In this document: in pieces, positions 26,837-34,423 of the stretch
Position numbering within the stretch: the stretch's first letter is position 1
Layout: each line of letters opens with the position of its first letter
From: Limnohabitans planktonicus II-D5
Lineage (GTDB): Bacteria > Pseudomonadota > Gammaproteobacteria > Burkholderiales > Burkholderiaceae_C
Reading direction: 5' to 3'
NCBI RefSeq assembly: GCF_001270065.2
Contig: NZ_LFYT02000002.1
Coordinates: forward strand, 62,001-126,000
DNA length: 64,000 nt
Notes under the pieces: generated by a model
Database searches by the model: none
Seen by the model: the letters and a program-made list of their open reading frames with translations, nothing else
Told to the model about the DNA's origin: nothing
Translations under genes and position numbers: made by a program

Positions 26837-27394
26837 ATGCGCACCCTGCACGATGCCCCGCCCGCTGTTCAGTCCGCTGCCCAGCCCATTTTGGCGACGC
26901 GGCCTGTCGCGTCGGACCCGGCCGAATACCGCAAAGCCTTGTCTTGCTTTGCCACCGGGGTGACGGTGGTCACCGCCCACTGGCAAGGCAGCGATTGGGG
27001 CATGACCTGCAACTCCTTTTCCTCGGTCTCTTTGGAGCCCCGACTAGTGCTGTGGAGCATCCGCAAAGCAGCCAGCAGCCTGGATGCCTTCACCCGCTCG
27101 GGCGGCTTCACGGTCAATGTGTTGTCCAGTGGACAAGAAGCTGTGGCCAGGCAGTTCGCCACGGGGGACATGGCCGCACGCTTCGCCGGTGTGCCGACCA
27201 CGCGCCAAGCCAACCAACGCCAACGCATGAACGCGGCTGTGGCCTGGTTTGACTGCGAACTCCACCAATTGGTGGATGCGGGCGATCACCACATCGTGAT
27301 CGGCCAGGTGCAAGACTTCGGCTGGCAAGGCGAGGCCAATGCCCTGACCTTCTGGCGCAGCCAATTCGGTCAGTTCGAGTCGCTCGCGGCATGA
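26837..27394 (+). CDS. Flavin reductase-like FMN-binding protein
   Basis: The 185-residue protein matches the flavin reductase (HpaC/SsuE-partner type) domain: YRKALSCFATGVTVVTA, MTCNSFSSVSLEPRLVLWSI, FTVNVLSSGQEAVARQFA, a conserved acidic CELHQLVDAGDHHIVIGQV segment and a C-terminal ALTFWRSQFGQF. It supplies reduced flavin, which fits the SsuD-like monooxygenase in the same operon. The start follows the aldo/keto reductase by 40 bases with only a weak GAAAG ribosome site. The first 25 residues are low in conservation, so a later start is possible. Confidence 0.88.
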   Translation: MRTLHDAPPAVQSAAQPILATRPVASDPAEYRKALSCFATGVTVVTAHWQGSDWGMTCNSFSSVSLEPRLVLWSIRKAASSLDAFTRSGGFTVNVLSSGQEAVARQFATGDMAARFAGVPTTRQANQRQRMNAAVAWFDCELHQLVDAGDHHIVIGQVQDFGWQGEANALTFWRSQFGQFESLAA

Positions 27395-27631
27395 TGCCTT
27401 TGAGGGTTCAGCTCGCGCTGGTGGGTACCTAAGGCGGCTTCACAGCAGGCTTGTTTGGCGTAGGTGGCAGCCAGGTCGCCGCGCCCACGCTCTGAGTTTT
27501 TTGGCACACCGTCCCGCTGCTGGGCCCCGAGGTCATGCACCATGCGCTGGCACCCTCGCTGACCTGCATCGGGATCACTTCCATGACCAGCTCCTGGGCC
27601 CACTGGCGCACCCAACGCCTGCAACATGAGC
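27395..27631. other. Non-coding or degenerate stretch between the flavin operon and the REP array
   Basis: No intact gene is supported. On the minus strand, gene-like fragments in different frames abut, which would fit the remains of a frameshifted gene, but I recognise no family. Confidence 0.3.
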
Positions 27632-28311
27632 CTGCGCCCAAACCCATGACGTCGGACTCTGCGAGATCCATGCATCAAAGATGCTGTAGGTCGGCGGTCG
27701 AAGACCCCGACATGGGCCTGTGCCTAAACCCATAACGTCGGACTCTGCGAGTACCGACCTACGAGATGACATGTCTCAAAACTGTTGTAGGTCGGCGGTC
27801 GAAGACCCCGACGTGGGCCTGTGCCTAAACCCATAACGTCGGACTCTGCGAGTACCGACCAACGAGATGACATGTCTCAAAACTGTTGTAGGTCGGCGGT
27901 CGAAGACCCCGACGTGGGCCTGTGCCTAAACCCCTAACGTCGATCTCTGCGAGTGCCGACCTACGAGATGACATGTCTCAAAGATGCTGTAGGTCGGCGG
28001 TCGAAGACCCCGACGTGGGCCTGTGCCTAAACCCATAACGTCGGACTCTGCGAGTACCGACCTACGAGATGACATGTCTCAAAGATGCTGTAGGTCGGCG
28101 GTCGAAGACCCCGACGTGGGCCTGTGCCTAAACCCATAACGTCGGACTCTGCGAGTACCGACCAACGAGATGACATGTCTCAAAGATTTTGTAGGTCGGC
28201 GGTCGAAGACCCCGACATGAGCCTTTGCCCAAACCCATAACGTCGGACTCTGCGAGCGGCGACGAGATGACATGTCTCACACATTTCAATCTTCAGCGTG
28301 CCGGATCAATA
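27632..28311. repeat. Tandem array of REP pairs (BIMEs), exact 101-bp period
   Basis: Six units start with GTAGGTCGGCGGTCGAAGA at 27686, 27787, 27888, 27989, 28090 and 28191, each exactly 101 bases apart, preceded by a partial unit from 27632. Each unit holds a left hairpin headed by GTAG and an inverted right hairpin (GTCGGACTC ... CCGAC) usually followed by CTAC; third-party variation is limited to a few bases. The array ends in the same 30-bp terminal repeat as element B (28282-28311), and its left flank GCATCAAAGAT also matches element B. The 43 bases to the permease stop hold nothing else. Confidence 0.9.
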
Positions 28312-28354
28312 GTCAAAAACAAACTGCCGGATCCAGCGACAGCCCTTCAGCTCT

Positions 28355-29191
28355 TCAGCCCTTGAGGCCGCCCTGGGTCAACCCGCCAACCACCCGCTCC
28401 TGAAAAATCGCAATCAGGATGGCCACCGGCACAATGGCCACGATCAGCGCCGCAGAAATGATGGGCCAGGGGAAGGTGAACTCGCCTTGGTACAGCGCGA
28501 TGCCCACCGGCAAGGTGCGTGCGCCCGGGCTGGAGTTGAGCGACAAGGCCAGCAAAAACTCGTCCCATGAATTGACAAAGGCCAAGATGCCTGCCGTGAA
28601 GACGCCGGGTGCCGCCAAGGGCACCACCACATGCCACAAAGCGCCCAAACGGGTGCAGCCGTCGATCATGGCGGCGTTTTCCAAGTCGCGCGGAATGCTC
28701 TGGAAAAAGCTCACCAGCACCAGCGTGCAGACCGGCAAATTGAGCACCACGTAAGGCAAAATCAACGCCATATAGGTGTTGAGCCAGCCCAAGGCTCGCA
28801 TGGTTTCAAAAATCGGCACCAGCAAGGTCACCAAGGGAAACATGCTAGACGCCACGATACAGGTCAAAATCAGCTCACGCCGTTTGAGGTTCAATCGCGC
28901 AATGGCGTAGGCCGCAAACGCCGCCACCAGCAACGACAACACGGTGGCACCCGTCGCCACAATGACGCTGTTTTTGAGGTAGTGCAGCAAGGGCTGGTCG
29001 ATGAAGGCGCGCACGTAGTTGCCCAGCATCGGGTTCTCGGGCCACCAGGTGATGGGTTTTTGCACCAACTCGGTTTCGGTCTTGAGCGAGGTGAACAAGA
29101 TCCAGACGGCCGGGAAAAAGCCGTTGAACACCACAATAGCCGCCGCTGCCCAGCGCAGCATGGGGGCGGACCAAAAAGACTGTTCTCTCAT
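28355..29191 (-). CDS. Carbohydrate ABC transporter permease, MalG type
   Basis: The 278-residue membrane protein has six hydrophobic segments and the EAA cytoplasmic loop (ENAAMIDGCTRLGALWHVVVPLAAPG, about 190-215) that docks with the ATPase. The ending ERVVGGLTQGGLKG is typical of MalG/LacG-type permeases. It is the last gene of the importer operon and its start overlaps the first permease by ATGA. Substrate not determined; the family imports oligosaccharides, polyols and sugar phosphates. Confidence 0.93.
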   Translation of the reverse strand: MREQSFWSAPMLRWAAAAIVVFNGFFPAVWILFTSLKTETELVQKPITWWPENPMLGNYVRAFIDQPLLHYLKNSVIVATGATVLSLLVAAFAAYAIARLNLKRRELILTCIVASSMFPLVTLLVPIFETMRALGWLNTYMALILPYVVLNLPVCTLVLVSFFQSIPRDLENAAMIDGCTRLGALWHVVVPLAAPGVFTAGILAFVNSWDEFLLALSLNSSPGARTLPVGIALYQGEFTFPWPIISAALIVAIVPVAILIAIFQERVVGGLTQGGLKG

Positions 29192-30066
29192 GACGCGTTC
29201 TTTCCGATGTGGCGCAAGTAAAAGCCGGTGACAAACATCGAGATGACAAACATGAACACCGCCAAGGTGGAACCAAAGCTGATGCTGGAGTAATCGATGG
29301 TGTATTTGTGGATCAGCATGGCCAGGGTTTCGGTGGCTTCGCCCGGGCCGCCCTTGGTCATGGTGTAGGGGATGTCAAAGGTCTGCAGCGCCGTGATGGT
29401 CCGAAAAATCAGCGCCACGATGATGCTGGGCATGAGCATGGGGATGGTGATTTCCCAGAACTGCTGCCAGCGGCTGGCGCCGTCCACCTCGGCCGCTTCG
29501 TACAGGGATTTGGGGATCATTTGCAGGCCGGCCAACAAGATCAAGGCCATGAAAGACGAGGTCTTCCAGATGATGGTCAGGCAAATGGCGGCAAAGGCCC
29601 AGTTGGGCTTCAAGAGCCAGCTGGTGGGCTCGGTTTGCAGGCCCAGGCGAGAAAGCACATCGTTCACCACCCCATATTCGGTGTGAAAAAACCAGGCAAA
29701 GATCAGGCCGGCAAAAGACAGGGGCAAGGCCCAGGGCAAGAGCAAGGACAGGCGCACAGGCCACTTGCGCTTGAAGGGCAGATTGGCCAGCATGGCCAGG
29801 CCCAGGCCCACGATCAAGGCCCCGGGCACGGTGATCAGGGTGATCAGCAAGGTGTTCTTGGTGGCGTTCCAGAACAAGGGGTCTTGCACCACGTCCACGT
29901 AGTTGGTCAGCCCCAGAAACAGGCCGGTCTTGTCCACGTCGAACAAGCTGTTGTAGACCAGTTTGCCGATGGGGTAGACGACGATCAAAAGCAGCAGCAA
30001 AAAAGCGGGGGCCAGCAGCAGAACGGCCAACGTTTTTTCGGTCGGATCGCGGAGTTTGGACAGCAT
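29188..30066 (-). CDS. Carbohydrate ABC transporter permease, MalF type
   Basis: The 292-residue membrane protein has an N-terminal segment (LAVLLLAPAFLLLLLIVVYPIG) and five more hydrophobic helices. The EAA loop YEAAEVDGASRWQQFWEITIPML (about 197-219) contacts the ATPase. The ATG at 30066 is preferred; an in-frame GTG at 30105 lies inside the loop side of a strong hairpin and is unlikely. It is paired with the MalG-type permease by ATGA overlap. The gene sits 75 bases after the binding-protein gene, separated by that hairpin. Confidence 0.92.
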   Translation of the reverse strand: MLSKLRDPTEKTLAVLLLAPAFLLLLLIVVYPIGKLVYNSLFDVDKTGLFLGLTNYVDVVQDPLFWNATKNTLLITLITVPGALIVGLGLAMLANLPFKRKWPVRLSLLLPWALPLSFAGLIFAWFFHTEYGVVNDVLSRLGLQTEPTSWLLKPNWAFAAICLTIIWKTSSFMALILLAGLQMIPKSLYEAAEVDGASRWQQFWEITIPMLMPSIIVALIFRTITALQTFDIPYTMTKGGPGEATETLAMLIHKYTIDYSSISFGSTLAVFMFVISMFVTGFYLRHIGKNAS

Positions 30067-30092
30067 GGTCAAGTTCACAGGGCTCACAGAAA

Positions 30093-30119
30093 ACCCCGGG
30101 CCCACCAGGGGCCCGGGGT
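30093..30119 (-). terminator. Strong hairpin between binding-protein and permease genes
   Basis: Perfect 11-bp arms ACCCCGGGCCC (30093-30103) and GGGCCCGGGGT (30109-30119) with a five-base loop. On the minus strand it is followed by TTTTCT. This placement usually gives partial termination or 3' protection, so more binding protein than permease is made. Confidence 0.65.
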
Positions 30120-30140
30120 CAGACAGGGTTCAAGATGGCA

Positions 30141-31406
30141 TCAGCGCATCAAACGGCCCACACGGGCAGCGATCTCGTCCACACCGGCTTCAGGCGTCTT
30201 GGTGCGGGCCAGGACGGCGCTGGTGGTGGTGCGGATGATGTCCGACACCTGGCCGTAGTCCTCCACCATGGGGCGGCTTTGTGCGCCCAGCACCACGGGC
30301 AAGGCGTCCTTGAACCAAGGCACAACCTTGTTCACCGACGCATCGGAATAAACGCTTTGGAACACGGGCAGGATCGAGCCTTCACGGGCGATGAAGGCGC
30401 TGGCCTCTTTGGAGGACAGGAACTTGATCAAATTGCCTGCGGCGTCTTTGTTCTTGCCGTAAGCGTTCATGGCCCACTGCCAGCCGCCCATGCAGGTGGC
30501 CGATTTGCCGCCGGTCATGGCGGGCAGTGGCATCACGCCGACGTTGCCCTTGACCTTGGAGTCGGCGTCGTCCTTGAAGCGGTCAAACGCAAAGCCCCAG
30601 TTGATCGCAAACACGGCTTGACCTGCTTTGAATTCGTTCACCGTGACAGGCGTGGTGACCTCGGCCACGTTCTTCTTGATCACGCCTTGGTCGACCATGT
30701 TCAGCCAGCTTTGCAGCCCCTTGACGGCAGCCGCCTTGTCCAGCGTCAGCTTGCCCGCTGCGTCGTTGAATTGCTTGCCCTGGCCCCAGTAGGGCAACAA
30801 GAAGGTGCAGACCGCGCCTTCAATCGGTGCGCCCTGGATGGACAGGCCTTGCAGGTTGGGGGCGTTTTCTGCCGCCATGATTTTCTTGGCAGCGGCGGCG
30901 AGCTCGTCCCAGGTCTTGGGCTCGGCCACGCCGTGCTTGGTCAGCAGGTCCTTGCGGTAGTACATGAACATCGAATCGCCCTGGCTGGGCATGGCGTAGA
31001 CCTTGCCGCCGATCACGTTGGCGGTTTGGTACACCGGCAAGTAGTCGTTCTTCAGGGCTGCAGGGCCACCGACATATTTGTCCAAAGGCTCAATCCAGCC
31101 CTTGGAGGCGTATTGCGCCGGGTTGACGATGTCGATCAGGAACAAGTCGATGGCCGAGTCCTTGGCATTGAGCACGGTGGAAAGGTACTGGCGCTGCAGC
31201 TCGGAGGTGGCACCGCCCGTTTCGATCTCGACCTTCACGCCGGGGTTGGCTTTGTTGTACTGCTCAAACAACTTGGCTTGCAAGTCGGGGCGCTGATTCG
31301 GGCCAACAAACACACGCAAAGTGGTTTGCTGCGCCCACACAGCGCCTGCGGCCATCGTGCTGGCCAGGGCCACCACGGCCAATTTCAATGCATAACGCTT
31401 CTTCAT
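30141..31406 (-). CDS. Extracellular solute-binding protein of a sugar ABC transporter (family 1)
   Basis: The 421-residue precursor has a Sec signal peptide (MKKRYALKLAVVALASTM to VWA-QQ, about 25 residues). The mature part has the family 1 layout: LRVFVGPNQRPDLQAKLFEQYNKANPGVKVEIE at the N-terminus, DLFLIDIVNPAQYASKGWIEPLD, and GAVCTFLLPYWGQGKQF with later aromatic residues that commonly contact sugars. The start at 31406 has AAGGAGA upstream; an in-frame ATG 51 bases earlier lacks this and lengthens the n-region. It captures the substrate in the periplasm. The ligand is unknown. Confidence 0.93.
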   Translation of the reverse strand: MKKRYALKLAVVALASTMAAGAVWAQQTTLRVFVGPNQRPDLQAKLFEQYNKANPGVKVEIETGGATSELQRQYLSTVLNAKDSAIDLFLIDIVNPAQYASKGWIEPLDKYVGGPAALKNDYLPVYQTANVIGGKVYAMPSQGDSMFMYYRKDLLTKHGVAEPKTWDELAAAAKKIMAAENAPNLQGLSIQGAPIEGAVCTFLLPYWGQGKQFNDAAGKLTLDKAAAVKGLQSWLNMVDQGVIKKNVAEVTTPVTVNEFKAGQAVFAINWGFAFDRFKDDADSKVKGNVGVMPLPAMTGGKSATCMGGWQWAMNAYGKNKDAAGNLIKFLSSKEASAFIAREGSILPVFQSVYSDASVNKVVPWFKDALPVVLGAQSRPMVEDYGQVSDIIRTTTSAVLARTKTPEAGVDEIAARVGRLMR

Positions 31407-31453
31407 GGATGTCTCCTTGGGGTTGAATTCAAATGGACTGACAAAAAATGGCA

Positions 31454-32533
31454 TCAAATCGCCTGACCGCTGTCCTGGCTGAACAGGTGCATGGCGGCCG
31501 GATCGAGGTAGAGGTTTTGGGGCGTGCCCGCCGGGGCCCGGAAGCTGGCAGAGCAGCGTGCAATCAGCTCGGCGTTCCCCACCTGGAAGGTGACCAAGGT
31601 CTCGGCGCCCAAAGGCTCGCTGATGACCACGCGGGCCTGCACCACCACCTCGCCGGGCACATGGCGCGGGGCCAGGGACAGGTTTTCTGGGCGGATGCCA
31701 AACACATGGCCAGGCGCGGCCGCAGCGCGCTCGCGCAAGTCGGCCGGCAAAGCGATCAGCGTGCCGCCGCCCAAGTCTGCCCCACCCGCTTGCAACTGGC
31801 AGCTCACCAGGTTCATGGGCGGGCTGCCGGTAAAGCCCGCCACAAACTGCGCGGCCGGGCGGTTGTAGATCTCATCGGGGCTGGCGTGCTGCATCTTGTG
31901 CCCGCCACTCATGACGGCGATGCGGTCAGCCAGCGTCATGGCCTCGACCTGGTCGTGCGTCACGTAAATGATGGTGGCACCCAAACGCTGGTGCAGTTTT
32001 TTGATCTCGCTGCGCATCTCGTTGCGCAGCTGGGCGTCCAGATTGGACAGAGGCTCGTCGAACAAAAACACCTTGGGCTGGCGCACGATGGCGCGGCCAA
32101 TGGCCACGCGCTGGCGCTGACCGCCCGACAAGGCGGCGGGCTTGCGCTCAAGCATGTGGTCGATGCGCAGCAAACGCGCGGCGTCCATCACGCGCCGCTT
32201 GATCTCGCCCTCGGGGGTTTTGCGCAGGCGCAAGCCAAAGGCCATGTTGTCGTACAGGCTCTTGTGCGGGTAGAGCGCGTAATCCTGAAACACCATGGCA
32301 ATGTCGCGGTTGCGCGGTGGCTCGTCGTTGACGCGCTTGCCGTCGATCAGCACATCACCGCCGGTGATGGTTTCCAGTCCCGCGATCATGCGCAGCAAGG
32401 TGGATTTGCCGCAGCCTGAAGGGCCGACAAAGACCACGAACTCCCCGTGCTGAATCTCAAGATCGATGCCGTGGATGACCTGATTTTTGCCGTCGTAACT
32501 CTTTCGGACTTGCTGCAGTTGCACGGATGCCAT
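31454..32533 (-). CDS. Sugar ABC transporter ATPase (MalK/MsmK/UgpC type)
   Basis: The 359-residue ATPase has Walker A GPSGCGKST (about 38-46), the ABC signature LSGGQRQR, Walker B VFLFDEPLSNLD, the switch histidine in YVTHDQVEAMTLADR, and a C-terminal regulatory/TOBE part (GIRPENLSL, VVISEPLGAETLVTF). This long type is shared by MalK, MsmK and UgpC, so the name alone does not fix the substrate. It stands first in the transporter genes, 155 bases after the dehydrogenase gene, and all importer components follow in order. Confidence 0.94.
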   Translation of the reverse strand: MASVQLQQVRKSYDGKNQVIHGIDLEIQHGEFVVFVGPSGCGKSTLLRMIAGLETITGGDVLIDGKRVNDEPPRNRDIAMVFQDYALYPHKSLYDNMAFGLRLRKTPEGEIKRRVMDAARLLRIDHMLERKPAALSGGQRQRVAIGRAIVRQPKVFLFDEPLSNLDAQLRNEMRSEIKKLHQRLGATIIYVTHDQVEAMTLADRIAVMSGGHKMQHASPDEIYNRPAAQFVAGFTGSPPMNLVSCQLQAGGADLGGGTLIALPADLRERAAAAPGHVFGIRPENLSLAPRHVPGEVVVQARVVISEPLGAETLVTFQVGNAELIARCSASFRAPAGTPQNLYLDPAAMHLFSQDSGQAI

Positions 32534-32688
32534 GGAAATGTGTCTTTAAATGGAATAACAATGAACGCCCTACAAAAGACGTGAATGAATCATAGATGAC
32601 TTACATCAACAAAGATGTTGGGGTTATCGCCAATCCGACAGCAAAAAACACGCTTCAAGGCCGTAAATTCTCCCTCAAAGGGAAAAAA

Positions 32689-33840
32689 TCAGGGTTGAGC
32701 AGCGCTGAAATTCAACAAATTCACCAAATCATACTCGCCGCTTGTCAGGTCGATGGCCTGACCGGTTCGGGCAGACTCTTGGGCCGCCAGGCCCATGACC
32801 ACGGCAGCCAGGCCGTCGCGCAAGCCCACCTCGACAGCGCCCTGACCGCGCACCACGGCATTGAACTTCTGGTGCTGGTACAGGGTGGAGCCGTTGTGGT
32901 CACCTGCGGCCAGTGCCACCGGGTCCACTGGCACATCCTGCTCACGCGGGCCTTTGGGATCGCGCGGGCTGATGACCAGTTTGGGCACTGGCGCATCGCC
33001 CAAATGCGCAGACCAAAAACGACCCGGTCCGGGTACAAAACATTCAGCTTTGCCCAAAGGCCCCACCACTGAAATTTCTTCCTGATAACGAGCGCCCTCG
33101 GCAAACATGCACAGTTCCAGCAGTGCCCTTTGCCCGGATGCGAAATCCACGATCACATAGGCGTTGTCCAGAATATCAGGCGTGCCGTCGGGATAAGTTT
33201 CATCCAGGTGGTTGTGGTCCACCCCAGCGGAGGCAAACACACGCACCGGCTCGCTTTGGGTCAGGTGGCGCATCAGGTCAAAAAAGTGGCAGCACTTTTC
33301 GACCAAGGTGCCGCCGGTGTAACGGTTGAAGCGGTTCCAGTCACCCACCTTGACCAAAAACGCAAAGCGATGCTCCCGGATGGTGATCATTTTGACCGGG
33401 CCAGTGTTCTGCTGACCATGCACCTCTTGCGCCAGCATGGCCACGGGCGGCATGTAGCGGTATTCCATGGCCACCCAGATCGGGGCCAGGTAACTGGCCT
33501 GCAAAGCGGCCAGGCTGCGCACATCGTCCAAATGGGTACAGGCGGGTTTTTCCAGCAAAACGGGCAGCGGGCGAAGGCGGGCAATCTCGCGCAACTGGTC
33601 CGCATGGCAAAAGTTGGGGCTGGCGATCAGCAGGCAGTCCACATCGGGTGAGGTGACCACCTCGGCCAGGCTGGCAGCACTTTGCGCACCGGGCGCATCT
33701 GCCAGACTCTTGGACAGCATGTCGGCGTCGGGCTCAAAAATGCGCGTGACCTGCGCGCCAGGCAACAAGGCGATGTTGCGCAAATGCTCTTGCCCCATCA
33801 TGCCGCAGCCGATGATGCCGTAACGGGTGTTCGTGTTCAA
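32689..33840 (-). CDS. Gfo/Idh/MocA-family dehydrogenase
   Basis: The 383-residue protein has an N-terminal NAD(P) Rossmann fold (RYGIIGCGMMGQEHLRNIALL), the family EKP motif (VLLEKPACTHLDDV) near residue 90, and a GGTLVEKCCHFFDLMRHL block with the catalytic-type His. It oxidises or reduces a sugar or polyol such as an inositol; the exact substrate is unknown. Two TTG starts are possible, at 33840 and 33879. 33840 is preferred because AAGAGAG lies upstream and the second lacks a ribosome site. It precedes the ABC importer on the same strand, and probably acts on the imported compound. A 155-base gap means it may have a separate promoter. Confidence 0.87.
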   Translation of the reverse strand: MNTNTRYGIIGCGMMGQEHLRNIALLPGAQVTRIFEPDADMLSKSLADAPGAQSAASLAEVVTSPDVDCLLIASPNFCHADQLREIARLRPLPVLLEKPACTHLDDVRSLAALQASYLAPIWVAMEYRYMPPVAMLAQEVHGQQNTGPVKMITIREHRFAFLVKVGDWNRFNRYTGGTLVEKCCHFFDLMRHLTQSEPVRVFASAGVDHNHLDETYPDGTPDILDNAYVIVDFASGQRALLELCMFAEGARYQEEISVVGPLGKAECFVPGPGRFWSAHLGDAPVPKLVISPRDPKGPREQDVPVDPVALAAGDHNGSTLYQHQKFNAVVRGQGAVEVGLRDGLAAVVMGLAAQESARTGQAIDLTSGEYDLVNLLNFSAAQP

Positions 33841-33974
33841 AGTCTGGGCTCTCTCTTGGAAAAAGTTGTCAATTCGCAAAAAAACGCAAGCTTAGCCGCT
33901 CTCGGCCAATGCAGCTGAGACGCTCCGCCAGCAAACGCCGACACCGAGATGGGGGCTGTGCCAAAGCCGGCATT

Positions 33975-34388
33975 GTCGGAGCTGAAGCTACCGACCTACG
34001 GGGGATGTGTTGTCGGTCGGTGGTCGAAGAACCCGACGCATGTTTGTTTCGCGGCATCGCCGGATGCGGGCCACAACTTGGCGCGTGAAACGTCGGACTC
34101 TTCGCGTGCCGACCTACGGGACGTGTTGTCGGTCGGTGGTCGGAGACCCCGACGCATGTTTGTTTCGCGGGAGCGCCGGATGCGGGCCACAACTTGGCGC
34201 GTGAAACGTCGGACTCTTCGAGTGCCGACCTACGGGATGTGTTGTCGGTCGGTGGTCGGAGAACCCGACGCATGTTTGTTTCGCGGCATCGCCGGATGCG
34301 GGCCACACCTTGGCGCGTGAAACGTCGGACTCTTCGAGCGCCGACCTACGGGATGTGTTGTCGGTCGGTGGTCGGAGACCCCGACATG
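33975..34388. repeat. Second REP/BIME array, exact 116-bp period
   Basis: GTGTTGTCGGTCGGTGGTCG recurs at 34007, 34123, 34239 and 34355, 116 bases apart. Arms are variants of the 101-bp array: the left stem is headed by GTCG instead of GTAG, and the right hairpin (GTCGGACTC, GAGT, CCGAC) is followed by CTAC. The inner spacer (GCATGTTTGTTTCGCGGC and following) differs entirely. A lone right-type hairpin at 33975-33999 opens the array. Bases 33841-33974 show nothing else. The array ends 36 bases before the giant gene's stop. Confidence 0.85.
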
Positions 34389-34423
34389 GGGGCAGCAAGC
34401 CCCCCCATTTTTCAATGCGCCAA

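Noticed and set aside
27370-27678. Minus-strand ORF fragments between the flavin reductase and the REP array
   Set aside because: The frames shift and no motif is recognisable, so they are treated as degenerate DNA rather than genes.
27632-34388. Regular repeat arrays as possible CRISPR loci
   Set aside because: The 101- and 116-bp units are repeated almost whole, including their interiors, so there are no unique spacers. No cas genes are present. The hairpin structure fits REP/BIME elements.
34380-34415. ATGGGGGCAGCAAGCCCCCCCAT hairpin followed by T-run near the giant gene stop
   Set aside because: The T-run lies on the plus strand, so it would stop plus-strand transcripts, of which there is none obvious here. 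On the giant gene's own strand no T-run follows, so it is not called a terminator for it.
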